Part shown: piece by piece, positions 25,670 through 34,744 of the stretch
Position numbering within the stretch: position 1 is the stretch's first letter
Layout of the letters: the number at the start of each line of letters is the position of its first letter
NCBI RefSeq assembly: GCF_001477495.1
Contig: NZ_LDTF01000028.1
Coordinates: forward strand, 1 to 64,000
Origin: Sphingomonas yabuuchiae
GTDB taxonomy: Bacteria; Pseudomonadota; Alphaproteobacteria; Sphingomonadales; Sphingomonadaceae
Direction: 5' to 3'
DNA: 64,000 nt
Position numbers and translations under genes: made by a program
The notes under the pieces: generated by a model
Seen by the model: the letters and a program-made list of their open reading frames with translations, nothing else
Databases searched by the model: none
Told to the model about the DNA's origin: nothing

Positions 25670-26761
25670 TCAGCGGGGCAGACCCGCCGGAGCCGTGCGG
25701 TTCGGGCGTACGAGAAGCGATTTGGCCAGCCGCACCAGCGGCTGCTCGATGACCAGCGAGATGACCACGCCGACCCCGATGGCGAGCAGCGAGACGCCGG
25801 CCAGGATCACCCAGCCGCCCGGATCGAAGCCCAGTTTCGCGCGCACCGCCAGCACGCTGGCCAACACATGCGAATGGAAGAGGTAAATCGAATAGGAAGC
25901 GTTGCCGAGGAGTATCCCGATCCGGGTGACGAGTCCGGGGGGGCAGGCGACCCGGACCGACAGCGCCACGATCAGGCCGCCCATCACGCCCATCAGGCCC
26001 GTGGTGATCAGCGTCTGCCCCTGAAGGCCCAACATCCCGCACACGGCAAAGGCGGCGATCGACAGCGCGGTCAGGATGAAGAGCGGATTGACCGGCATGA
26101 CCAGGTCGCGCTTCGGCGGGTAGCGGACGAACAGCAGCCCGACGATCAGCCCGGCGCCGAACTCCAGATTGGTCGAGCTGAACAGGATCGACGCGGTCGT
26201 GTCGATATAGCCGGTCGTCGCCGTCCAGGAGCCGAGCGTGGCGACATAGGCGAAGGGAGACAGCACCCAGAGCAGCAGGATCCAGCGTGCGGGCCGGATG
26301 GTGAAGAAGGCGAGGCAGAACAGGATGTAGAAGACCAGTTCCTGCCGCAGGGTCCAGATGATCGTCGGGCGCAGGAAGGAGTCGGGCCAGAGCACCATCG
26401 CGCGCAGATAGCCGCCCCATTCGGCGGGGGCGCGGACGAAGACGGCCTGCATCGCGGCATAGGACAGGATCGCGATCCACATCAGCGGCACGATGCGCGA
26501 GAAGCGCTTCTCGAAGAAGGAGGCCGCGCTGATCTTCGGCGTGAAGTCGGATCCGCGCAGCACGACCGCGCACATGATGAAGGCGCTGATGACGAAGAAG
26601 ATGTCGACGCCCAGGAAGCCATATTCCAGCGCGCCGCCGAGAAGGTTGAAACCGCCATATTTGGGATCGCCCAACATGCCCGCAGTGTGGTCCACCACGA
26701 CGGCGGTCGCGCAGATGCCCCGCAGCATCTGCAATCCTTCCAACTCCTTGCGCTTCGCCAC
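25670..26761 (-). CDS. Acyltransferase 3 family membrane protein
   Basis: 363 residues from the GTG at 26761, chosen because GGGAGATG lies upstream. A GTG 15 codons earlier lacks a Shine-Dalgarno. About ten membrane helices are present. The motifs are LQMLRGICATAVVVDH with the conserved His near residue 25, GVDIFFVISAFIM and GNASYSIYLFHSH near the end. It probably acylates an EPS or lipid-linked sugar in the inner membrane. It lies between the flippase and the glycosyltransferase genes, all in one direction. Confidence 0.88.
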   Translation of the reverse strand: MAKRKELEGLQMLRGICATAVVVDHTAGMLGDPKYGGFNLLGGALEYGFLGVDIFFVISAFIMCAVVLRGSDFTPKISAASFFEKRFSRIVPLMWIAILSYAAMQAVFVRAPAEWGGYLRAMVLWPDSFLRPTIIWTLRQELVFYILFCLAFFTIRPARWILLLWVLSPFAYVATLGSWTATTGYIDTTASILFSSTNLEFGAGLIVGLLFVRYPPKRDLVMPVNPLFILTALSIAAFAVCGMLGLQGQTLITTGLMGVMGGLIVALSVRVACPPGLVTRIGILLGNASYSIYLFHSHVLASVLAVRAKLGFDPGGWVILAGVSLLAIGVGVVISLVIEQPLVRLAKSLLVRPNRTAPAGLPR

Positions 26762-26824
26762 CTCACATCTCCCTGTCGAGCCGATCCCTTGCCGTGCGCG
26801 CGTCACCCCGCGCCATGAACCGGC

Positions 26825-28168
26825 CTAGTGGATCATGCTCCATGGCACGCCCAGGCCAATCGCCATGCGAATGCCGACCCATCCCGCCACGACCAGCACC
26901 AGCACCAGGGTCAGCGCCAGATCCTGCCGGACATAGGTGATCCGGGCCCGGCGCTGGGCGGCAAGCAGAATGCCGTAACGGCACAATTCGGTGGCGGGCA
27001 GGGCCAGGATCGCTCCGGCCAGGCCGCCGATCGCAAAGCCCAGCGGCAACAGCGCGGCGATGACGGCGATGCGGATCGTGTTGGCGAAGCTTACCACCTT
27101 GGGCTGGCCGCAGCCGAAGACGATCGCCTCGTTCAACTGGGCGACCACCGCGATCCAGCTGCCGATCAGCAACAGGCAGAGCATCCACCCCGCGTCCAGA
27201 TAACGCTGGCCATACAGCATGTGCACCGCGACGTCGGACCAGGCCATGACGGTGGCGATGCCGCCGGCGACCAGCAGCAGGAAGTGCAGGCGGGTGCGCC
27301 CCAGTTCCTTGCGCGCGGGCTCGGCGAAGGCGCCGCTGGCGCCGTCCCGCTTGTCCGCCACGAAGGGGAAGACGATCTGAAAGGCCAGGCGTCCGGCGAC
27401 GGTCGCGGGCAGATCCGAAATCGCCTTGGCGAGGCCGTAGATGCCCAGCGTCGCCAGCGTCACCACGCGGCCCAGATACAGCCGGTCGATATAGACCGCG
27501 GCGTAGAAGGCGAGCGAGGATATCATGATCCATTTGCTGAAATGGAAGATGTCCCAGGCATGGGCCTTAGAGAGGGTCAGCCGGTGGCGGGGATGCGGCA
27601 GCCAGTAGCTGAGCGCCGAGCGGAACGCGATGGCCAGCAGGATGCCGAAAATCGGCGCCCAGACATTGCGCAGCGTGAAGGCGAGGATAACGGTGATGAC
27701 CAGGCCCACCGCCTCCGACGCGAGGTCGTAGAGATTGCGCGTCCGGACATCGAGCCGTTTGGCGAGCGTATAGATGCCGGTCGACATCATCGCGCTGATG
27801 AAAGGGGCCAGGCTGATCGCGAACAGGACACGGGTATCGACGCCGTAGAAGCCCGCCAGCAGCGGTGACAACGCCAGGCAGACCAGCGAGATCAGGATGC
27901 CGCGTATGACCTGGATGGTCCAGGCGGTGTTGAGGAAATCCGTATCCTCACCCGCCGGACTGTGGATGACATTCTGTTCCAGCCCGACATCGGACAGCAG
28001 GTCGGTGCCGACGCGGACGGCCTGCGCGATCACGACGATGCCCAGGATTTCCGGGCCGAGCAGACGCGACAGGACGATGTTGGACGCAAAGCGGATGCCC
28101 GCCGAAACCACATAGGTCCCGATGGTCCACAGCGATTTGGAACCGATGCCCGAACGCGCGTTGCTCAC
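26825..28168 (-). CDS. Wzx-type oligosaccharide flippase (MATE-like polysaccharide transporter)
   Basis: 447 residues from the GTG at 28168, with AGGAC upstream. Twelve or more hydrophobic helices span the protein, with the Wzx N-terminal pattern SLWTIGTYVVSAGIRFASN followed by VLSRLLGPEILGIV. The expected role is moving undecaprenyl-linked repeat units from the cytoplasmic to the periplasmic face of the inner membrane. It heads a leftward set with an acyltransferase and a glycosyltransferase. Confidence 0.92.
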   Translation of the reverse strand: MSNARSGIGSKSLWTIGTYVVSAGIRFASNIVLSRLLGPEILGIVVIAQAVRVGTDLLSDVGLEQNVIHSPAGEDTDFLNTAWTIQVIRGILISLVCLALSPLLAGFYGVDTRVLFAISLAPFISAMMSTGIYTLAKRLDVRTRNLYDLASEAVGLVITVILAFTLRNVWAPIFGILLAIAFRSALSYWLPHPRHRLTLSKAHAWDIFHFSKWIMISSLAFYAAVYIDRLYLGRVVTLATLGIYGLAKAISDLPATVAGRLAFQIVFPFVADKRDGASGAFAEPARKELGRTRLHFLLLVAGGIATVMAWSDVAVHMLYGQRYLDAGWMLCLLLIGSWIAVVAQLNEAIVFGCGQPKVVSFANTIRIAVIAALLPLGFAIGGLAGAILALPATELCRYGILLAAQRRARITYVRQDLALTLVLVLVVAGWVGIRMAIGLGVPWSMIH

Positions 28169-28574
28169 CGGGCGTCCTGTCCCGCGTCGTTGTCGACGAA
28201 TTCAACCAAAGCCGCTGTCCCCAAAACGCGCCGAAAACCCATGGCCGCGCTCTGGTCTCGTATGCGACGCGAGGGGCATTTGCCACCGAAAGCTGTCGGT
28301 GCCGACTGCCCTTGGGCATAGGCCCAAAAGGAACCGAAAACCGGTGCTTACCCCTCCGATCCGCTAAGTGAATCCAGCTTTTGGGTATGTTTGCGCCGCG
28401 TGACGGACAGAGGGCCGCTGCGCGCGTGCGTCTCATTGGGGGACAATGGTGGCGCGATCGCCCGATGATGGGCTGGCGTCGATCCGATGTGGTGCACGGC
28501 CCGTTAACGATCCCGTTTAAGCAAATTTTGGACGTTCCAAGGCATTAGGGTTTCACCGCAGCAAAGGCCCGAAC
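28169..28574. other. Intergenic region, about 400 bp, divergent flippase / PilZ genes
   Basis: No convincing gene is seen. The region becomes AT-richer toward 28500-28550 (GTTTAAGCAAATTTTGG), where a promoter for the PilZ gene may lie. I see no operator or RNA element I can name. Confidence 0.4.
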
Positions 28575-29033
28575 ATGTCGTCAATGAACGCATTGCCCAA
28601 AACCGATGAGCGTCGCGCCTCGCCGCGTGTGCCGCTGGGTCGGACGGGAACGATCCGTCTGTCGGGCGAGCCCGACTCGCGTGAGGTGGTCATCAGCAAC
28701 CTGACGCGGGACGGTTGCCGGATCGAAGTCACCGCCGATTTCCAGGCGGAGGATGTCGTGGTCATCGGCGTGCCAAGCATCGGCCGCGTGGCGTCGCGCA
28801 TCGTTCATCGCGACGAACGCGGCTATGGATGCGCCTTTCTGGAGCCATTGCCCAAGGGCGGGGTGACCGCTGCGTATACGGGCAACAACGTCGCCATGTT
28901 CCCCGGCCAGCCGTCCTCTACGCGGCAGCGCCGCCCGGAACGCGGCAACCTGGCCGTGGGGATCGGCATCGTGGCGGCGATCAGCCTGGTCGGCTGGGCC
29001 GCGCTCGCCGTCGTGGCGACCCAGCTCCTCTGA
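28575..29033 (+). CDS. PilZ-domain protein with a C-terminal membrane helix
   Basis: 152 residues from the ATG at 28575, with AAAGG upstream. A PilZ domain spans about residues 10-95. The R-x3-R switch is RASPR and the second motif is NLTRDG, with Thr where Ser is usual. About 40 linker residues lead to a membrane helix (VGIGIVAAISLVGWAALAVV), which leaves the PilZ domain cytoplasmic. Such proteins bind cyclic di-GMP, so it may tie EPS output to that signal. The Ser-to-Thr change leaves binding likely but not certain. It is convergent with the WecG-type gene. Confidence 0.85.
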   Translation: MSSMNALPKTDERRASPRVPLGRTGTIRLSGEPDSREVVISNLTRDGCRIEVTADFQAEDVVVIGVPSIGRVASRIVHRDERGYGCAFLEPLPKGGVTAAYTGNNVAMFPGQPSSTRQRRPERGNLAVGIGIVAAISLVGWAALAVVATQLL

Positions 29034-29039
29034 ACACCT

Positions 29040-29070
29040 GGCCCGGCGCCCGGCGCAGATAGGCCGGGCC
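29040..29070. terminator. Hairpin between the convergent PilZ and WecG genes
   Basis: GGCCCGGC and GCCGGGCC form an 8-bp G+C-rich stem with a 15-nt loop in the 52-bp gap. There is no T run. It may end transcription from both sides. Confidence 0.45.
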
Positions 29071-29085
29071 GGGAGGCGTGCGGCA

Positions 29086-29859
29086 TCAGCGGGCGCGGCG
29101 TTCCTCCGCGCGGACCCGCCGGACGTGCCGGACAAAGGCCAGCCCGTCCTTGACGTAGCGCGAGGTCAGCCGCTTCGGTTCCTGGAGCAGGCGGTACATC
29201 CATTCCATGCTGATCGACTGGACCCATTCGGGCGCGCGTGTCTTGACCCCCGCGACGAAATCGAGCGAGGCCCCCAGGCCCAGCGCATAGGTGGCGGGCA
29301 GCGTGGCGCGGTGCTGCATGATCCACTTTTCCGACTTGGGCGCGCCCACGCCCATGAACAAATGGGTCGGGTCGATCGCCCGGATCGCGCTCAGCAGCGC
29401 TTCGGTCTCGGAGGCATCCTTCTCGAAGCCGAAGGGGGGCACGGCCACGCCGATCGCCTCGCGCGTGAAGCCCCGCGCGACCATATGCTCGACCAGCCGT
29501 TCGGCCACCGTGTCGGTGCTGCACACGAAGAACATGCGGTGGTCGGCGGGGCGCAACCCGTCGAGCAGTTCGGGGAACAGGTCCGATCCCGTGATGAGCG
29601 GCGGCTCGACCTTGTAGAGGATCTTCGAGGCGAAGTTCAGCGGGCGGCTGTCGACGGTCGCCACCCAGGCGGCGCGATAGGCGTCCAGAAAGGCCGGATC
29701 CTGCTCGATCAGATAAAGATGGTCGAGATTGCAGGTCACGACCAGGCGCACGGAATCGGCGCGCTCGTTCAACAGCGCGGTGACCAGATCGGCGCGGTTG
29801 CCGGTGTAGAAATCGATGCCGAACAGGCGGTCCGTCTTCTTCACGAAGCCAGCGCTCAT
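29086..29859 (-). CDS. WecG/TagA/CpsF-family glycosyltransferase
   Basis: 257 residues. The ATG at 29859 has GGAG upstream and shares ATGA with the previous gene's stop. The family signatures are NLDHLYLIEQDPAFLDAYR, DSRPL, GSDLFPELL near residue 90, PPFGFEKD and MGVGAPKSEKWI near residue 165. This group transfers N-acetylmannosaminuronic acid or a related sugar to lipid-linked intermediates. It is the last gene of a seven-gene leftward operon (from 37221). Confidence 0.9.
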   Translation of the reverse strand: MSAGFVKKTDRLFGIDFYTGNRADLVTALLNERADSVRLVVTCNLDHLYLIEQDPAFLDAYRAAWVATVDSRPLNFASKILYKVEPPLITGSDLFPELLDGLRPADHRMFFVCSTDTVAERLVEHMVARGFTREAIGVAVPPFGFEKDASETEALLSAIRAIDPTHLFMGVGAPKSEKWIMQHRATLPATYALGLGASLDFVAGVKTRAPEWVQSISMEWMYRLLQEPKRLTSRYVKDGLAFVRHVRRVRAEERRAR

Positions 29860-30899
29860 GCCATTTTCTCCAATACGCCCTCGGCAACGAGGTCGTCGAT
29901 GATCCGTCCGCGCGCATATTCGCGCGCCTTTTCCTGGCGGTCCGCGATCAGCTCGGCCGGGATTCGGCGATCCGCAATGGCGCGGACGGCCTGCGCGATC
30001 GCGGGCACGTCGCCCGGCGTCACGGTCAGCGCCGGACAATCGACGAAGCGCGGTCCTTCGCCGACCGTGGTGATGACGCAGGGCGTGCCGCGCGCGAAAC
30101 TTTCCAGGATGACGAGCGGGAAGGCGTCGACATAGCTGGGATAGACGACGCCCTCGGCCCCGTCATAGGCCGCCGCGATGGCCGCCGGATCGGCGAGCCG
30201 CCCACGCAGGACGATATCCTCGGACAGGCCGAGCGCGGCGATCTTGGCCTTCAGTTCCTCCAGGAACGCGGCGTCGCCCGTGCCGTACAGGTCGAGCGGC
30301 GCGCGAAAGCCCTCGCGATGGAGCAGCGCCCAGGCATCGACCAGATCGAGCACGCCTTTCTCCGCCACGAGACGGCCGACATAGACGAAACCACGTCGGT
30401 TGGCCTGGGCCGGGGCGGGGGCGTCATAGGCGGGGTGGATGATCGTGTGGATGCGATGCGGGCGCGCCACGGCGAAGACATCGGCCTGGTTCTGCGCCAG
30501 CACGAACAGGCGGCGCAGCCCGCGCTTCAGAATCTGCCCGGTCGGCGCGAACATCAGCGGCGAGGTGACGTGCTTCCACGATTCGGAGCAGTGCGCGATC
30601 GCATAGATATTGTCCGAGAAGGGGCGCAGCGCGGCGATGGCCAGCACGTCCAGGAAGCTACCATATTGGACCAGCACCGGCGCACCGGGATTTTCGCGGA
30701 TCGCCTGGATCGTGCCGCGCAGGCGGTGGAGATAGGCGGCCTTGGTCGGCTGGTCGGGCGATGCCTCCTGGACATGGATGACGCGGTAGCCATCCAGCAG
30801 GGAACGCAGGTTACGATTGAACAGCTCGACCCCGCCCGGCGCGTGGCGATTTTCACGCGAAAACAGGATGACGGTGCGGGACGGCTTCATGGTGTTCAT
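29856..30899 (-). CDS. Glycosyltransferase family 4 protein
   Basis: 347 residues from the ATG at 30899, which overlaps the stop of the GT2 gene (ATGA). The GT-B fold shows HAPGGVELFNRNL at the start, FVYVGRLVAEKGVLDLV near residue 170 and the E-x7-E segment YPSYVDAFPLVILESFARG near residue 262. It uses a nucleotide sugar to extend a lipid-linked glycan, and the specificity is unknown. It is translationally coupled on both sides. Confidence 0.9.
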   Translation of the reverse strand: MNTMKPSRTVILFSRENRHAPGGVELFNRNLRSLLDGYRVIHVQEASPDQPTKAAYLHRLRGTIQAIRENPGAPVLVQYGSFLDVLAIAALRPFSDNIYAIAHCSESWKHVTSPLMFAPTGQILKRGLRRLFVLAQNQADVFAVARPHRIHTIIHPAYDAPAPAQANRRGFVYVGRLVAEKGVLDLVDAWALLHREGFRAPLDLYGTGDAAFLEELKAKIAALGLSEDIVLRGRLADPAAIAAAYDGAEGVVYPSYVDAFPLVILESFARGTPCVITTVGEGPRFVDCPALTVTPGDVPAIAQAVRAIADRRIPAELIADRQEKAREYARGRIIDDLVAEGVLEKMA

Positions 30900-31903
30900 G
30901 CCCGGCGCTCCGACAGGTCGACGCTGGCCAACGGTCGCGACGGCGCGACGCGCGGGCGGAGGAACCCGCCGAGAAAGCCAATCGCCCCGACATTCCACTC
31001 GACGAACGAATACAGGCCCAGCTTGAACCCGCCGCGCCGCCAGGAGAGGAACAGGATCGGCCCGGCGACAAGCGCCGCCAGCACCGCGATCGCCGTCCAA
31101 GCGGGCCGGACCAGCAGCGCGGTCAGGAGCAGCGCCAGCCACCAGGCGGCGATGACCATCGTGAAGCGGATATGCTGTAATCCGCGCAGCACCAGCGGCA
31201 GGTGACGCTGGCCCAGCGCGGCGCGCAGCACTTCGCCCGCCGCGCCCGCATAGCCGGTCTTCAGCCGCCGCCACAGCAGTTTGTAGCCGCTGGTCAGGTG
31301 ACCGTAATGATCCACCGCGGGCAGGTCGATCCGGGCCAGCTTCCAGCCGCGTGCGCGCAGCCGTGCAGCGAGATCGAACTCCTCAAAGGCATGGAGATTG
31401 CGGTCGGCGAACCAGCCTGCTTCGCGCAGGGCAGCGACCCGGTAGAGGCCGCCGCAGTCCAGCCGGTCGACTTCGCCGGGATTCCAGTGGCCGGTCGTCT
31501 CCAGCACGCGCGCGCGAATCTGGAAACCCTGGCCGACCGTGTTCATCTCGCGCACCCGGCCGCCGACACCGGCATGATCCGGATGGGCGTCGAGAAAAGC
31601 GATGCCCTCGCGTACGAAGGTCGGATCGATGACCATGTCGCCGTCGAGCAGGTAGAAATAGGTCCCGGTCGCGTTCTGGAAGGCGAGCTGTGCGCCCGCA
31701 CCGCAGCAGCGCTCGTCCAGATTGGCCAGCTGGACGACCCGGATCGGGTAATCCGCCGCGATGCTCAGCGTCCGGTCGGTCGATCCGCTATCGGCCAATA
31801 CGACATCGCCGCCGACGGGGACCGCCGCCGCCAGTGCGCTTTCGATCGAACGGCCGATATGCCGCTCCTCGTTCAGGGCCTTGATCCCGATCGTCACGGT
31901 CAT
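30896..31903 (-). CDS. Glycosyltransferase family 2 protein with membrane helices
   Basis: 335 residues. The ATG at 31903 begins MTVTIGIKALNEERHIG, the normal GT-A start, with AGGAG a little upstream. An overlapping out-of-frame ATG lies six bases earlier. LADSGSTDRT and the LLDGDMVIDP (DXD-type) motif are near residues 40 and 82. The C-terminal third has two to three helices (MVIAAWWLALLLTALLV and others), so it is inner-membrane bound. The acceptor is probably a lipid-linked EPS intermediate. Confidence 0.9.
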   Translation of the reverse strand: MTVTIGIKALNEERHIGRSIESALAAAVPVGGDVVLADSGSTDRTLSIAADYPIRVVQLANLDERCCGAGAQLAFQNATGTYFYLLDGDMVIDPTFVREGIAFLDAHPDHAGVGGRVREMNTVGQGFQIRARVLETTGHWNPGEVDRLDCGGLYRVAALREAGWFADRNLHAFEEFDLAARLRARGWKLARIDLPAVDHYGHLTSGYKLLWRRLKTGYAGAAGEVLRAALGQRHLPLVLRGLQHIRFTMVIAAWWLALLLTALLVRPAWTAIAVLAALVAGPILFLSWRRGGFKLGLYSFVEWNVGAIGFLGGFLRPRVAPSRPLASVDLSERRA

Positions 31904-31931
31904 GACATGATTGCTCCTAGGTTCCGGGACG

Positions 31932-33362
31932 TCATGATCGACCGGCAGGTATAGAGGGAAGGTGTCGCCGCGCCGGTGACATGGCGGGTGAGGCATGGGC
32001 GGCGTGCTCGTCCTCCCCCAGCCCGTCGCGCGGTGAGGGGCCGGTGTGCGGCAGGCGCGGGACACGGGTCGTGGCGATCATATTGTCCACGCAGGCCACG
32101 ATGAAGGCCAGGATGAGGTTGCCGAAAAAGTCGCGCATCAACATCGTCGATTCGGTGAAATTCTGCCCCAGCTGCAGGATCAGGACGCCGACCGCCGCCG
32201 CCCCGTAGCGGGCGGGCACCCGCACGATCAGCAACTTGGTGAGGGGCACGACGAAAAACACCGCCACCGTCAGCACCAGTCCGAAAATGCCCAGCTGCGT
32301 CCAGTTGTCGAGATAGCCATTATGTCCCTGGGCCACGACGGAGGATACCCAGCTGCGACCATAGATATTGGCCGGGCTGATCGGGCCTGCGTCCCAGAAG
32401 CTGCCAAAGCCCGCACCCCACCAGGGATGATCCTTCAGGAAGCCGATCATCGTCTGCCAGATCTGGATGCGGCCGGTAAAGGCGTCCTCGCTGCTATCGA
32501 GCGAGGAGAGCAGCGAGGGAATATAATCGTTCCCGGCATAGACCAGCACCGCCCCCAGGATCAGCAACACCGGAACGAGCAGGACGCGATAGGCGGGGTT
32601 ATAGTGGTAGTGCAGCCAGCCCGCGAACAGACCGACCCCCACCAGGCCGATCGACGTCTTGGAATGGGTGCGCAGCAGGAAATAGGCGGCCGCCGCGATC
32701 AGGACGAGCCGCAGGCCTAGGCGCAGACGGCCCATGCCGAAGCTCAACAGGACGATGGTGACGGCGGTGATCGGGCCGGCGTCGTTCTTGTGCGGGATGA
32801 TCCCGCGCCAGTTGCCGCCCAGCGCCGGATCGCTTCCGCCATAGCGATGGACCGCCGCCGAAGTCGTCCCCACCGCCAGGTAATTCGCCACGAGAATGCC
32901 GACCAGCGTCCAGACCATGATGTTGATGGCGCGCCGATAGCCGAGCCCATCGACGATACGGAACATCAGCCAGATCACGATGAAGGTCAGGCCCAGGCGC
33001 CGCAGCCCGACAAAGGGTGTCGCCGACCAGGTGAGGCTCAGCAGGCAGAAGGCGAGCAGCACATACATGCGCGGCGGAAACGGCACGAGCCGCGACGGCT
33101 GTATCAGGGGGCGCGACGCCAGCAGAGTGATGATGACGCACGCAAAATAGATACCCTGCCGAAGCGCGCTACCGCTGCCCTCGCGCGCAGCGGTTTCGAC
33201 GCCCTCCGGCGCAAAGCTCATCAGCAGCGTGGCCGAGGTAAGGGTCGCGCACACCAGCGCCAGACCCAGGACCATGTCGAGGGCCGCTTCTATGTCGATA
33301 CGGCGCCATGTATTGAGGACAGGCGTGGTTAGCCTGCTCGGGGACCGCATCTGGGCGCTCAC
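31932..33362 (-). CDS. O-antigen ligase/Wzy polymerase-like membrane protein (copy A)
   Basis: 476 residues from the GTG at 33362, sharing GTGA with the upstream stop. At least ten membrane helices are present. A large periplasmic loop carries FTGRIQIWQTMIGFL and GAGFGSFWDAGPISPANIYGR, the typical Wzy_C region, and HNGYLDNWTQLGIFG follows. The C-terminal tail is hydrophilic. It is a clear paralogue of the protein at 34745-36091. It would polymerise EPS repeat units or ligate them to an acceptor. Which of the two is not decidable from sequence. Confidence 0.9.
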   Translation of the reverse strand: MSAQMRSPSRLTTPVLNTWRRIDIEAALDMVLGLALVCATLTSATLLMSFAPEGVETAAREGSGSALRQGIYFACVIITLLASRPLIQPSRLVPFPPRMYVLLAFCLLSLTWSATPFVGLRRLGLTFIVIWLMFRIVDGLGYRRAINIMVWTLVGILVANYLAVGTTSAAVHRYGGSDPALGGNWRGIIPHKNDAGPITAVTIVLLSFGMGRLRLGLRLVLIAAAAYFLLRTHSKTSIGLVGVGLFAGWLHYHYNPAYRVLLVPVLLILGAVLVYAGNDYIPSLLSSLDSSEDAFTGRIQIWQTMIGFLKDHPWWGAGFGSFWDAGPISPANIYGRSWVSSVVAQGHNGYLDNWTQLGIFGLVLTVAVFFVVPLTKLLIVRVPARYGAAAVGVLILQLGQNFTESTMLMRDFFGNLILAFIVACVDNMIATTRVPRLPHTGPSPRDGLGEDEHAAHASPAMSPARRHLPSIPAGRS

Positions 33363-34531
33363 GACGCGTGCGACCGATCATGGATCAGGTCGGTGGCGTG
33401 GACGGGCTTTTCGAATTCGTCCGTCCTGGCCGAATGAAGGCGGTGGCGCCATGCCGCCAGCGGTCGCTCGACCCAGCGATACATCGCCGCCGCATAGAGG
33501 AAGGCGAGCATATAGGCGACGGGGACGGACAACAGGCGGCTCGCGATGAACTGGCGGAGCAGCAGCAGCAGCGGTAGATGGATGAGATACAGCGTGTACG
33601 AGTAGCGCGCGACGATCACCGAAAACGGGCTTGCCAGCAGCCGAGCCAGCCGCCCGCTGTCCCAGATCGCGTAGCTGAACAGGATATAGAGCGCCACGCC
33701 CTGCAACGTGTAGCGCAGCGTCTGGCGGAACAACTCGTCGCGGACGATCAGGCTGATGAAGAGGATCGCGATTGCGAGGATCGCATGGGTGGAATGCGGC
33801 CGCCAGGCATCGCGATCGAGCCGGGGATTGTTGAAAAGCGCCAGCGACACGCCGAACATGATCGAATCGATGCGCGTATGCGACCAATTGTAGTTGCCGC
33901 TATAATCCGCGAGCGTCAGGGCATAATAGATGCGGAAGCCGAGCGGTATCGCACAGACCAGCAGGCAGAACAGAAGCTGCTGTTTTTGCGAAAGCTTGCG
34001 GACGAGGAAGACATAGCAAAGCGGGAAGAACATGTAGAAATGCTCCTCCACCGCCAGTGACCAGATTCCCGTTAGAGGTATGCCGATCGGATTTCCGAAC
34101 AGGCTGGCATAATTCTGGAAAAAGAAGACCTGGGAGACGACGCCTAGCCATTCCGGAGAACGCGGCAAGACAAAGATGCCGCTCGCGATCAGTATCTCGC
34201 AAAGCGCGAGCGAGATATACAAGGGCGGCAGGATACGGATGAAGCGGCGGATATAGAATTGCGCGAGGCTGACGGTGCCGGTCTGCCTGTTCTCACTGCG
34301 CATCAGCGAGGTGATGAGAAAGCCGCTGAGGAAGAAGAACACGGTCACGCCGAACCCGCCGGGGATCAGCGAGCCCAGCCCGCCATGCGCGCCCATGACG
34401 AGCAGGACTGCGATGGTCCGTATACCGTCCAGCGCAGGAATGCGCGACATCAGCAAAGGCGTGTCCGAACGCGCGGACACGATGCCTTCCGCCCCGCCGT
34501 CGTCGACCTTGCCGCTCAAGGTTCGCATCAT
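33359..34531 (-). CDS. Acyltransferase 3 family membrane protein (OafA-like)
   Basis: 390 residues from the ATG at 34531, which has GAGG eight bases upstream. An ATG at 34615 in frame would add 28 residues but has a poorer site. The motifs are IPALDGIRTIAVLLVMGAH near residue 30, GFGVTVFFFLSGFLITSL and RRFIRILPPLY, with about ten helices. It probably O-acylates an EPS sugar. It is followed with a 4-bp overlap by the ligase-like gene. Confidence 0.9.
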   Translation of the reverse strand: MMRTLSGKVDDGGAEGIVSARSDTPLLMSRIPALDGIRTIAVLLVMGAHGGLGSLIPGGFGVTVFFFLSGFLITSLMRSENRQTGTVSLAQFYIRRFIRILPPLYISLALCEILIASGIFVLPRSPEWLGVVSQVFFFQNYASLFGNPIGIPLTGIWSLAVEEHFYMFFPLCYVFLVRKLSQKQQLLFCLLVCAIPLGFRIYYALTLADYSGNYNWSHTRIDSIMFGVSLALFNNPRLDRDAWRPHSTHAILAIAILFISLIVRDELFRQTLRYTLQGVALYILFSYAIWDSGRLARLLASPFSVIVARYSYTLYLIHLPLLLLLRQFIASRLLSVPVAYMLAFLYAAAMYRWVERPLAAWRHRLHSARTDEFEKPVHATDLIHDRSHAS

Positions 34532-34744
34532 CTCGATACCTCGCCGATCCGTACCCGTCGCATTTGCCCCACCGCCATCGTCCTTATGGACACGCCGAAT
34601 GCTCGCATTAACCATAATGAGCCCCCCGGCTCATGTTGCTCTGCAGCAATACCAAGCATTCTGTGCCGATGCACTAAAGCGATCGTTCGAGACATCCCGT
34701 TCGTGGGTCGACTGGTGCCCAATTCAGGGACAAAAAGGTATCAA

